Shown: one piece after another, positions 8,445 through 15,865 of the stretch
How the letters are laid out: each line of letters opens with the position of its first letter
Position numbering within the stretch: the stretch's first letter is position 1
DNA from: a bacterium
GTDB lineage: Bacteria; Margulisbacteria; Marinamargulisbacteria; JAAEMD01
Assembly (NCBI GenBank): GCA_024225875.1
Contig: JAAEMD010000158.1
Span: 1 to 22,114, forward strand
Length of the DNA stretch: 22,114 bases
Direction of reading: 5' to 3'
Translations under genes and position numbers: made by a program
The notes under the pieces: model-generated
The model's database searches: none
What the model was told of the DNA's origin: nothing
The model's input: only the letters and a program-made list of their open reading frames with translations

Positions 8445-8719
8445 AAAATGTCCAGCTTCCTGTAAATCTCCTCAAAACAACTGCTGTTAAAAAAACTTTC
8501 CCATATTGATTCAGGCAAAATAGACTTAACGATTTTCTCGCCTTCTAACTTGATTTTTTCTCTTACTGCTTTTCTATCAGCTTCATCTTTTATACCCAGA
8601 GACTCCATAGCTATATCCATCTGATAAGGCAGCTTACCTGCTCTGCCTTTTCTCAAGCGGCGATATTCGCTTTGTGGAATATGATTCATATAAAAAGATT
8701 GTTGCTGGCTATCCTTCAT
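8441..8719 (-). CDS. Unrecognised small protein between FlhA and FliA
   Basis: A 92-aa soluble, charged, mostly helical protein of no family I recognise. It starts inside the 3' end of flhA (8719 against a stop ending at 8709) and its TGA overlaps the fliA ATG, so it is translationally coupled on both sides. In many bacteria flhF and flhG occupy this slot, but this protein has no P-loop and is too small to be either. The segment EADRKAVREKIKLEGEKIVK is an amphipathic helix that would suit a binding partner. Coupling to a sigma factor makes a FlgM-like regulator conceivable, but I see no firm FlgM signature. Confidence 0.75.
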   Translation of the reverse strand: MKDSQQQSFYMNHIPQSEYRRLRKGRAGKLPYQMDIAMESLGIKDEADRKAVREKIKLEGEKIVKSILPESIWESFFNSSCFEEIYRKLDIL

Positions 8720-10790
8720 AAGATATGATACCTATCGATTGAACCTTCATTTGAGGAACTATTTCATTATATGATAAAACTGATAGTCTAGGGTAATTCC
8801 TTTCCGTAAATCGTTTAAAATGAGGCCTTAACCTTGGAGAACATAAAGACAGTGGATACTTCTCCATTTTTCTGAAAGTACCAATAAAATTTCCAACCTG
8901 CTCCAGCACCTTATCACCCATTTGTGGCTCCAGTGCCAGAAAGGAGCCGTATTCAGACTGGTGAACAGAGTTGATCATCGTTTCTTCCAGCCTGGGATCA
9001 ATAGTAAATACAGTAACGACATCCTCTTTATCAGTATACCTGCTGCATATTTGCCTGGCCAGCGCCTGTCGCACATACTCTGCCAGAAGATTCGTATCCC
9101 TTGATACATGAGCATAATCAGCTAACCGTTCTAAAATTGTAGATAAATCTCTAATAGAAACTCTTTCTCTCACCAGCGCCTGTAATACCTTATGGACCTG
9201 CCCTAAGGACAGCATATCAGGAATTAACTCCCTTACAATAGCAGCATTAGTATTTTTTACCAGCTCTATTAATGACTGCACGTTTTGTCTGGTCATAATT
9301 TCATCAGAATGCTGTTTAATTGCTTCTGAAAAATGATTTGCTATAAAATCAGTTATATTTTGTACAGGAATGGCATTTTCCTGCAGTAAATCTACCTGCT
9401 CTTCAGTAACCCAGGCAGACGGTTGTGACGAGACAGGGTCTAAAGCATCAAGACCATTAATATTTTTCCTCTTCAGTTCTGCTACTGTCCTTTCAATAAA
9501 AAAGTGACCAGGCAAAGCTTCTCCTGCAGCTATTTTAGTTCCTCTTATATCAACTTGATAGTGATTAGGCGGTAAGCTCAAATCATCCATTACCCGTACA
9601 CCAGGTATTACAAACCCTAAATCCTGCCCGATATGATATCTAACTAATGTTATTCTTTCTAAAAGAGGCCCATTCTGGCTTGGATCAATCAATGGAACAA
9701 GGTTCCTGCCTGTCTTCAAACTAATTGGATCTAAATTAAGAGTCCCTAATAAATTCTCTGGTTTCTTCATCGCTTCTTTTGCTGCTTCCTGCCCAACGTC
9801 ACTGGATGAATCTGCACTTTCTTTTTGTTTTTTTAAAATACCAGCTGCCAGCATACCAGTAATCACGGACATAAAGATAAATGGCAATGTCGGCATACCA
9901 GGCACAATTCCAATTAATGCCAAAAATACAGACGTTACAGCAAAAGCTTTTGGCTGACCAAATATCTGTTTAGCCACATCTGTTCCCAGGCTCTCTTCAG
10001 ATGCTGATTTAGTTACAACCAGACCTGTTGCCATAGCAATCAAAAGAGCCGGAACCTGGGCAACCAGACCATCTCCAACAGTAAACCTTGTGAAAATCTG
10101 GACTGCATCACCTATCGCTAAATCCTGCTGGAGTGTACCAATAATTATTCCACCAACTATATTAATGATTACAATAATAATACCGGCAATCGCATCACCT
10201 TTTACGAATTTATTAGCACCGTCCATAGAACCAAAAAATGTTGACTCTCTCTCCAGTTTCTTCCTTCTTCCTTTTGCTGACTCCGCATCAATAAGGCCGG
10301 CATTCAAATCCGCATCAATACTCATCTGCTTTCCTGGCAAAGCATCCAGTGTAAATCTGGCAGCTACCTCTGCAACCCGTTCAGAACCTTTTGTTATAAC
10401 CATAAACTGAACCAGTGTGATAATAGAAAATGCTACCACCCCAACCACAAAATTACCGCCTGTAACAAACTCTGCAAAAGCTTCTATGACTTCACCATCA
10501 AACTCAGGACCCAGGCTCAAAATCAATTTAGTCGATGCTACATTCAAAGATAATCTAAACAGAGTAACAACCAGCAAAAGCGATGGGAATGCTGCAAAAT
10601 CCAGCGGCTGACTCAAATACATGGATATAAGTAGTATAGCTACAGCGATTGAAACATTCAGTACCATCAATAAATCCAAAAGCACTGTAGGGATTGGTAC
10701 TACCATTAAAGTAACAATTAAGATCATTGTCGTAGCAAGAAGAACATCCTGCAAACTAAAAAGCTCTTTAACTAAACCTAATTTAAACAT
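8709..10790 (-). CDS. flhA: Flagellar export protein FlhA
   Basis: FlhA is the nonameric inner-membrane export-gate subunit that couples proton flow to flagellar export and docks chaperone-substrate complexes through its cytoplasmic ring. The 693-aa length is normal. The N-terminal half is membrane-embedded, with the family signature block from about residue 100 (GGNFVVGVVAFSIITLVQF, ITKGSERVAEVAARFTLDAL, PGKQMSIDADLNAG). The linker (about 320-345) is rich in Lys/Ser/Glu. The cytoplasmic domain contains the PGVRVMDDLSLPPNHYQVDI and ALVRERVSIRDLSTILE blocks. The gene is 124 bp downstream of flhB and overlaps the next small gene by 11 nt. Nothing appears broken. Confidence 0.97.
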   Translation of the reverse strand: MFKLGLVKELFSLQDVLLATTMILIVTLMVVPIPTVLLDLLMVLNVSIAVAILLISMYLSQPLDFAAFPSLLLVVTLFRLSLNVASTKLILSLGPEFDGEVIEAFAEFVTGGNFVVGVVAFSIITLVQFMVITKGSERVAEVAARFTLDALPGKQMSIDADLNAGLIDAESAKGRRKKLERESTFFGSMDGANKFVKGDAIAGIIIVIINIVGGIIIGTLQQDLAIGDAVQIFTRFTVGDGLVAQVPALLIAMATGLVVTKSASEESLGTDVAKQIFGQPKAFAVTSVFLALIGIVPGMPTLPFIFMSVITGMLAAGILKKQKESADSSSDVGQEAAKEAMKKPENLLGTLNLDPISLKTGRNLVPLIDPSQNGPLLERITLVRYHIGQDLGFVIPGVRVMDDLSLPPNHYQVDIRGTKIAAGEALPGHFFIERTVAELKRKNINGLDALDPVSSQPSAWVTEEQVDLLQENAIPVQNITDFIANHFSEAIKQHSDEIMTRQNVQSLIELVKNTNAAIVRELIPDMLSLGQVHKVLQALVRERVSIRDLSTILERLADYAHVSRDTNLLAEYVRQALARQICSRYTDKEDVVTVFTIDPRLEETMINSVHQSEYGSFLALEPQMGDKVLEQVGNFIGTFRKMEKYPLSLCSPRLRPHFKRFTERNYPRLSVLSYNEIVPQMKVQSIGIISYEG

Positions 10791-10914
10791 CAGAAATTTG
10801 TCCTGGTTGTATATTATTGTTACTAACAGTTTGTTTTCTACTAAAAAAAATCAAATATTCTTTCTCTGCTCATATATATAAGTATAAATAATAGTTAAAA
10901 TATACTGTTTTTTA

Positions 10915-11985
10915 TTAAAACCTGTGCTGTCTCTTCTTTTTTAAATTATACACAAATGCAAGTATCTCGGCCACCGCCTTGTAATATTCGGGAGAGATCT
11001 CTCCATCTACTACCGTATCTTTAAATAAAGCTCTTGCCAGTGGAGGATTTTCTACAACAGGTATATAAAGTTCTTCAGCAACTCTCTTTATTTCCTCCGC
11101 AACCAGACGTCTCCCTTTCGCAACAATTATCGGGGCTCTCATTTTGTTATGCTTATATTCAATAGCAACAGCTATATGAACAGGGTTAGTCACAACAACC
11201 TCTGCACCTGGAACAGCTCCCATTTGTCTGTTTTGGGCCATTTGTCTTTGAGCCTCTCTTTGACGCTGTTTAATTATGGGGTCTCCCTCTAAACGTTTAT
11301 ACTCATCTTTTATCTCTTTTTTAGACATCTTCATACTTTTTATATATTCATATTTCTGATAAATATAATCAAAGATAGCTATAATCAAATAAAATACGCC
11401 CACCCTGTAAATAACCTTCATAATAATAGTGCCTGTAAATAACATAACCTGCCATAAAGATAACTCTTGAGCCGCAACAACCATATAAAATTCTTTTCTG
11501 AGAACACCGAAAATCAAAAAAATAACCATCGCCATTTTCATTAAGGATTTAAATAATTCTACATACTGTTTCAATGAAAAGAATTTTTTTACGCCCTCTA
11601 TCGGGTTAAGCTTACTTAATTTCGGTACTATAGGATCTGTGGACATTAAAAAACCAGTCTGAACAACTTCAACAAATATTGCTGATATAAAAACTATGCC
11701 TAACATAGGACCTATGGAAATAAAAAAAGTAATAAGCGCATTTAGTAGAATTGCTCCGGCAACAGTAGGCGTAAAGTCGACAGGAATATATTCCCAGGTT
11801 CTATATAGAACTTTTATAATATTTTCCCATATATAGGTTGCTGAAAATTTGAAAGCCGTAAAAGAAATAAGGATCATTATCGCTGAGGTTACGTCTTTAC
11901 TCTTGGCAATCTGCCCCTTCTTTCTAGCCTCCATTAACTTATGCGGAGTAGGTTCCTCCGTCTTTTCACCACCATCTTCACCCAT
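10915..11985 (-). CDS. flhB: Flagellar export switch protein FlhB with NPVH in place of NPTH
   Basis: FlhB is the inner-membrane export-gate component that switches specificity from rod/hook to filament substrates after self-cleavage of its cytoplasmic domain. It is 356 aa, with the family N-terminus (EKTEEPTPHKLMEARKKGQI), membrane segments over about residues 35-210, and a cytoplasmic domain from about 215. The cleavage site reads N267-P268-V269-H270 (codons at 11176-11187) instead of the usual NPTH. The Asn that cyclises and the Pro are kept, so cleavage may still occur, perhaps at a different rate. The start has a good GAGGA six bases before ATG. It follows fliR by 24 nt. Confidence 0.97.
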   Translation of the reverse strand: MGEDGGEKTEEPTPHKLMEARKKGQIAKSKDVTSAIMILISFTAFKFSATYIWENIIKVLYRTWEYIPVDFTPTVAGAILLNALITFFISIGPMLGIVFISAIFVEVVQTGFLMSTDPIVPKLSKLNPIEGVKKFFSLKQYVELFKSLMKMAMVIFLIFGVLRKEFYMVVAAQELSLWQVMLFTGTIIMKVIYRVGVFYLIIAIFDYIYQKYEYIKSMKMSKKEIKDEYKRLEGDPIIKQRQREAQRQMAQNRQMGAVPGAEVVVTNPVHIAVAIEYKHNKMRAPIIVAKGRRLVAEEIKRVAEELYIPVVENPPLARALFKDTVVDGEISPEYYKAVAEILAFVYNLKKKRQHRF

Positions 11986-12009
11986 AAATAATCCTCAAAT
12001 ATTGTTTTT

Positions 12010-12789
12010 TTATGCTTGTAACGAATGAAAAAGTCGTAATATATGCTCTGTAATCTGCTCCATCACCCTGAAAATACTATCCGTCATACCCGGGACTATT
12101 GCCAAAAATATTATAAGACTAACGGTCGGTTTTATCTGAAAACCAAGCTGAAATATATTAACCTGTTCCGCTACTTTATTAAGCATGCCAAACCCGAAGT
12201 CTATCAAAAAAACAACAAGTATGATAGGTGCCGCCAGCTTTACCCCTAAAGAAAAAACATAGTAACCGATTTTCGCTAAAAAAAGGCAGCCCTCTGAGAG
12301 CTTAACCATCGCCACAGGAGCCCCTAACGGCAAAACAGCAAAGCTTTCCATAATGACTGTCATTACCATATGGTGACCATTTACAGTTAAAAAAATCATA
12401 ATACTCGTCCACTTCAACATAAGTGCAAATAATGTTCTTTGCTGACCATTTGCCGGGTCTAATAAGTTCGCAACACTTAACCCTGCCTGTGTATCCATAA
12501 GAGCGCCCCCAAATTCAATAGCCGAAATCATTAAGTCCGTAGTAAATCCAATAAGTGCACCAACCAGTATTTCAGCTGCCAGGGCTAAAACATAAGCAAT
12601 ATTGCTTTCAGGCATTGCATCAGGTAAAGGAACAACAAACATAATCAGGCCGGAAATCCAAATGATAACTGCTATCCTGCCCATAGTAAATATACGTCTA
12701 TCACTATAAATAGGAGCATACAGTATAAGCCCTACAAGCCTTGCCAGAATTAATACATATACAAGAACCTGTGTTAATTGAAGTATCAT
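12010..12789 (-). CDS. fliR: Flagellar export-gate protein FliR
   Basis: FliR is an integral membrane subunit of the FliPQR export-gate core. At 259 aa it has the normal size and hydrophobicity. Recognisable blocks include LARLVGLILYAPIYSDR near the start, EILVGALIGFTTDLMISAIEFGG in the middle, MDTQAGLSVANLLDP, LGVKLAAPIILVVFLIDFGFG and NIFQLGFQIKPTVSLIIF near the C-terminus. The ATG lies in the second copy of a 20-bp direct repeat and has no Shine-Dalgarno of its own, so its translation probably depends on ribosomes finishing an upstream reading frame. Confidence 0.96.
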   Translation of the reverse strand: MILQLTQVLVYVLILARLVGLILYAPIYSDRRIFTMGRIAVIIWISGLIMFVVPLPDAMPESNIAYVLALAAEILVGALIGFTTDLMISAIEFGGALMDTQAGLSVANLLDPANGQQRTLFALMLKWTSIMIFLTVNGHHMVMTVIMESFAVLPLGAPVAMVKLSEGCLFLAKIGYYVFSLGVKLAAPIILVVFLIDFGFGMLNKVAEQVNIFQLGFQIKPTVSLIIFLAIVPGMTDSIFRVMEQITEHILRLFHSLQA

Positions 12790-12820
12790 TTAGCGTACAG
12801 AAGTATCATTTAGCGTACAG
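12781..12820. repeat. 20-bp tandem duplication across the fliQ/fliR junction
   Basis: AAGTATCATTTAGCGTACAG occurs twice without spacer (12781-12800 and 12801-12820). Read on the minus strand, each copy contains GCTAAATGATACTT, the fused fliQ stop/fliR start. fliQ stops in the first-read copy and fliR starts in the second. Confidence 0.98.
12786..12809 (-). CDS. Seven-codon linking ORF made by the 20-bp duplication
   Basis: The first-read copy of the duplication keeps an ATG overlapping the fliQ TGA. This ATG now opens a 7-codon frame (MILLYAK) whose TGA overlaps the fliR ATG. The order is therefore fliQ-ATGA-mini-ORF-ATGA-fliR. The peptide is probably meaningless, but its translation could carry ribosomes to fliR. 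That it is translated is inference. Confidence 0.3.
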   Translation of the reverse strand: MILLYAK

Positions 12821-13081
12821 AGGTATATTTCGCCATAAATTCAAAGCCAGCTCCATAACTATTCTTGCTAACCAGGGAAAAGTAGCTCCAAGTACCAGAA
12901 AAACAGCGATCATCTTTGGAACAAATGTCAGGGTTTGCTCCTGAACCTGTGTAATTGCCTGTAAAACAGCTATAAATAATCCGACTGCCAGACCAAGCCC
13001 AACACAAGGCAGTGACCCCAGTAATATTACCTGTACAGCATTATTTATTATAGTATTTATAACATCAATATTCATTTTCAA
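12806..13081 (-). CDS. fliQ: Flagellar export-gate protein FliQ
   Basis: FliQ is a small two-helix membrane subunit that wraps the FliP/FliR core of the export gate. The 91-aa product has the family pattern: VQVILLGSLPCVGLGLAVGL in helix 1, the conserved ITQVQEQTLTFVPKMIAV turn, and a second helix ending WLARI. The longest frame starts at a TTG overlapping the preceding stop. An ATG at 13075, nine bases after GGGGG, is also plausible and would shorten it by two residues. It lies between the unknown 338-aa gene and fliR. Confidence 0.95.
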   Translation of the reverse strand: MKMNIDVINTIINNAVQVILLGSLPCVGLGLAVGLFIAVLQAITQVQEQTLTFVPKMIAVFLVLGATFPWLARIVMELALNLWRNIPLYAK

Positions 13082-14094
13082 TAGCCCCCATTTAAGCTGG
13101 CATACTTTGTATTATTACTTTGTATCACAACAGCAACAGGATAAAATGATCCGGGCTGAGGTATAGTTAAAATATTCACTTTTCTTTTCTCATACGGCTC
13201 TAGAATAAACTCCCTTATTTTTTCTGCTTCTGTGTTTTCAATATCTCTAAAAAAACCCGTTTCTATAACATCGCCATTAATAACCATTAACCCTCTGGCA
13301 ATACCTCCAACAGGCGCAAAATATAAATTCACACGCTTGAAACCGTTAAATTTATTATCGAGCACCAGGTCTATATCATAGACTTGACCATAGTTTCCTC
13401 TTAATTGAAATTTAGTTTTAGAATCCACAAGAAATGGAACATCCCCAATAGCTATTTGTTCCAGAGTAGTATCGCAATTAAACTCCATTTTTATTTTCTT
13501 GTATGCTTTTTCAAAATAACCACAAACAGAAGAGTTGCCGTTCGATGAATAATTTAATGCTGATAGTTGAGGATAAGATGGATCGATAAACTGCATTTTT
13601 ACTCTTACATCTGCCGACTCTTCCTTTTCAACCCTGATTAAACCGGAAACGATACTGTCCGGCTTGATTAGCTGCCAGATAATCTGCTCAGTATTTCCCG
13701 GGAGAATCACAATTTTTTTATGCTCTTGACTTGTCATTTTTGACAAAAAACCTTTTGTCGCTTTATGACCAGCATAAAGTCCGTCCTTACAGGGTCCGGC
13801 AATAAAATCAATAATTTTTACCTCTGTTGCTTCTTTACCATCATTTTTTATTTGAAAATTAACATAAAAACTATCCCTGCTTATATTTTTATGGTAATAA
13901 ACAAACCTGACTGCTTTTTTATTAATCCTTTCATTTAAAACAAGGCCGGGCTCTTTAATTTCTTCAGGATAGTTACTGACTATCAGCTCCTCTTCCTCAT
14001 AGTTATAAACCGGCACATCCAGATTGCCATATACGCCATACGTACTTGATACTTTAATTACTACAAATAATGCAAATATTAAATAATTCTTCAT
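13078..14094 (-). CDS. Unrecognised secreted protein encoded between fliP and fliQ
   Basis: I do not recognise this 338-aa protein. Residues 1-20 look like a signal peptide (MKNYLIFALFVVIKVSS); the rest has no membrane helix and is strand-rich, suggesting beta-sandwich domains. Visible blocks are an acidic stretch at about 32-47, a VNFQIKNDGKEATEVKIIDF segment resembling NEW3/CARDB-like beta-sandwiches, PGNTEQIIW, and a C-terminal half with FKRVNLYFAPVGG and PYEKRKVNILTIPQPGSFYP. It overlaps fliP by 4 nt and fliQ (TTG start) by 4 nt, so it is made with the core export-gate subunits, an unusual place for an exported protein. A periplasmic partner of the basal body is a reasonable but unproven guess. 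Confidence 0.85.
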   Translation of the reverse strand: MKNYLIFALFVVIKVSSTYGVYGNLDVPVYNYEEEELIVSNYPEEIKEPGLVLNERINKKAVRFVYYHKNISRDSFYVNFQIKNDGKEATEVKIIDFIAGPCKDGLYAGHKATKGFLSKMTSQEHKKIVILPGNTEQIIWQLIKPDSIVSGLIRVEKEESADVRVKMQFIDPSYPQLSALNYSSNGNSSVCGYFEKAYKKIKMEFNCDTTLEQIAIGDVPFLVDSKTKFQLRGNYGQVYDIDLVLDNKFNGFKRVNLYFAPVGGIARGLMVINGDVIETGFFRDIENTEAEKIREFILEPYEKRKVNILTIPQPGSFYPVAVVIQSNNTKYASLNGGY

Positions 14095-14834
14095 CTAAAA
14101 CTGATCATCAAGCCTTGAATAATTAAATTCCACCCGTCAGTTAACACAAATAACAGGATCTTAAACGGGGTTGATATCATTGCCGGTGATAACATAAACA
14201 TACCAAGTGATAGTAATATATTAGAAACTATTAAGTCTATAACAATGAAGGGAATAAATAGTAAAAAACCTATCTGAAACGCTGTCTTCAGTTCTGAAAT
14301 CACAAAAGCCGGGATAAGCACAAAAACAGGAATATTATTATAGTCTTCAGGCCTTTTTATATGTGAAAACTCCAAAAAAAGCGCCAGATCCTTATCTCTG
14401 GTTAATTTCAACATAAATGACTTAAAAGGTCTGATAGCAAGCTCTATAGCTTCTTTTTGAGAAATAGCCCCTGAGTTATATGGCTTAACAGCTATTTCAT
14501 TAACTTCATTCCATACAGGGGTCATAATAAAAACTGTTAAAAACATTGCTAAAGATACAATAACTGCATTAGGTGGCGCCTGCTGTGTACCAATAGACTG
14601 CCTTACCATACTCAAAACTATCACTATTCTCAAAAAAGATGTCGTGCTGACCAAAAAAAACGGAACCAGCACTATTGATGATACTGCTAATAATAAATTA
14701 ACAGAACTACTAAAACCCTCAGGGCTTACAAAAGAATTAATATCAATGTCAAATGCCTGTGGAACCTGAGCATATAAAGCGGTTGCTCCAGGTAACATAA
14801 AAAACAATACTAAATAAAAACATTTTTTTTTCAT
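14091..14834 (-). CDS. fliP: Flagellar export-gate protein FliP
   Basis: FliP is the pentameric membrane core of the flagellar export gate. The 247-aa protein begins with a cleavable signal peptide (LVLFFMLPGATALYAQ), as is known for FliP. It carries the family blocks STTSFLRIVIVLSMVRQSIG, TQQAPPNAVIVSLAMFLT, FMTPVW-like MTPVWNEV, IPVFVLIPAFVISELKTAFQ, IGFLLFIPFIVIDLIVSNIL and the MFMLSPAMISTPFKILLFVL end. It starts at TAATG, overlapping the fliO stop by one base, and overlaps the following unknown gene by 4 nt. Confidence 0.97.
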   Translation of the reverse strand: MKKKCFYLVLFFMLPGATALYAQVPQAFDIDINSFVSPEGFSSSVNLLLAVSSIVLVPFFLVSTTSFLRIVIVLSMVRQSIGTQQAPPNAVIVSLAMFLTVFIMTPVWNEVNEIAVKPYNSGAISQKEAIELAIRPFKSFMLKLTRDKDLALFLEFSHIKRPEDYNNIPVFVLIPAFVISELKTAFQIGFLLFIPFIVIDLIVSNILLSLGMFMLSPAMISTPFKILLFVLTDGWNLIIQGLMISFR

Positions 14835-15070
14835 TAAAACTTATGCAGCAAATTAATATTTTTATTACCTGCACTCATAATATACTGCTGCCCTCTAATT
14901 TCTACAATTAATAATGTGGCCCCTGCATCAACTGCTTTTCTATCTATTATTTTTATTTCACTTGAGAATCTCTGATTTGTTAATTTTTTGCTGTATTTTA
15001 ATAAAATTAATAATAATCCCGCAAAAAGAGACAGCGTAATGATAACTTGAACATAATAAGAAGCTGTCAT
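14834..15070 (-). CDS. fliO: FliO-like flagellar assembly protein
   Basis: This 78-aa protein has one membrane helix (about residues 5-24, VQVIITLSLFAGLLLILL) followed by a small domain, EIKIIDRKAVDAGATLLIVEIRGQQYIM. The latter matches the FliO pattern of a strand-rich region that ends in a ligand-like 'leVgxrxyllg' motif. FliO assists assembly of the FliP ring. It is at the short end for FliO. Position between fliN and fliP supports the call more than sequence does. The start overlaps the fliN stop by 4 nt. Confidence 0.75.
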   Translation of the reverse strand: MTASYYVQVIITLSLFAGLLLILLKYSKKLTNQRFSSEIKIIDRKAVDAGATLLIVEIRGQQYIMSAGNKNINLLHKF

Positions 15071-15504
15071 GCTTTCTTAACACTGGAAACAATACTTGTA
15101 ACTCTCAACCCATAATTACTATCGATAGCCACAACTTCTCCCTGTGCAATAATCTGTCCATTAACAACTAAGTCCAGAGGCTCGCCTACCAGTCTTTCCA
15201 GTTCAATAATTGAACCTTCAGATAATTCAAAAACTTCTTTCAAAGTAATCTGAGATCTGCCTAACTCAACTGAAAGGCCAATAGGAATATTACTAAAGAA
15301 ATCTACTTCTACATTATTTCCCACTTCTTCATTACTCAAGTTAGGAAACTGCACATCTGAAACATGCATTGAAGATTCCGCATGCTCTGAGCTATGATCA
15401 TCCTCAAATAACTGCCCTTCTCCATAACCATCTACAGAAAAAGCCTTCTCCATATCCGGATCAATTTCGTCCAAAGAACTCTCCTTTTTTCTTTTTTCCG
15501 CCAC
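15067..15504 (-). CDS. fliN: Flagellar motor switch protein FliN
   Basis: FliN forms the lower C-ring with FliM, acting in torque switching and export-substrate docking. An acidic, low-complexity N-terminus (about 1-75) precedes a SpoA domain: IPIGLSVELGRSQITLKEVF, LSEGSIIELERLVGEPLDLV, VNGQIIAQGEVVAIDSNYGL, RVTSIV. The frame extends to a TTG at 15510, but AGGAG at 15512-15516 is only 1 nt from it and 7 nt from the GTG at 15504, so I place the start at GTG (145 aa). It is separated from fliM by a long gap holding a possible promoter. Confidence 0.94.
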   Translation of the reverse strand: MAEKRKKESSLDEIDPDMEKAFSVDGYGEGQLFEDDHSSEHAESSMHVSDVQFPNLSNEEVGNNVEVDFFSNIPIGLSVELGRSQITLKEVFELSEGSIIELERLVGEPLDLVVNGQIIAQGEVVAIDSNYGLRVTSIVSSVKKA

Positions 15505-15865
15505 TTTCAAACTCCTAATAATAATTTAGACTGTCCGTAATATTTTGTCTTGTACAGCAATGCAGAGTAAAAATTTCATCTGTTAACTAAATTCAAGCTT
15601 ACCTTTTGGAAATATCGAAAATATGACAAATACTCCCTGTTAATTCTTATTATATTATAAAAGTAGATATTATGAACCTAACGGTTTATTTATTTTATTA
15701 GTGATTTTTATATTGTTCAATAGTCGTTTTAATACATAGTCTATAAAATTAAATTTTATAATATCTAAATATACTTATCTTTACTTATTACATCAATAAA
15801 AATTTACTTCTTAACAGGGTAACAACTAACACTTTCTCAGCTATTATGCTGGATACCAGGTTCAG
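15505..15865 (-). other. 361-bp AT-rich non-coding gap between fliM and fliN
   Basis: No reading frame of note on either strand. Just past the fliM stop is a small hairpin (CTGG-TAT-CCAG) with no T run, so not an obvious terminator. The rest is AT-rich with several TATAAT-like boxes and the candidate promoter at 15692-15720. It ends with the fliN Shine-Dalgarno. In an operon where genes otherwise overlap, this is an outlier. Confidence 0.6.
15692..15720 (-). promoter_or_regulatory. Candidate sigma-70 promoter for fliN onward
   Basis: On the minus strand TTGAAC (15720-15715), a 17-bp spacer and TAAAAT (15697-15692). A transcript would begin near 15685, about 180 nt before fliN. Only the spacing and the box similarity support this. 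Confidence 0.35.

Noticed and set aside
10090..10881. Plus-strand frames opposite the start of flhA
   Set aside because: Antisense shadows of the membrane-segment codons of flhA; no recognisable proteins.
15840..15865. Terminator after fliM
   Set aside because: The CTGG-TAT-CCAG hairpin has no following T run on the minus strand.
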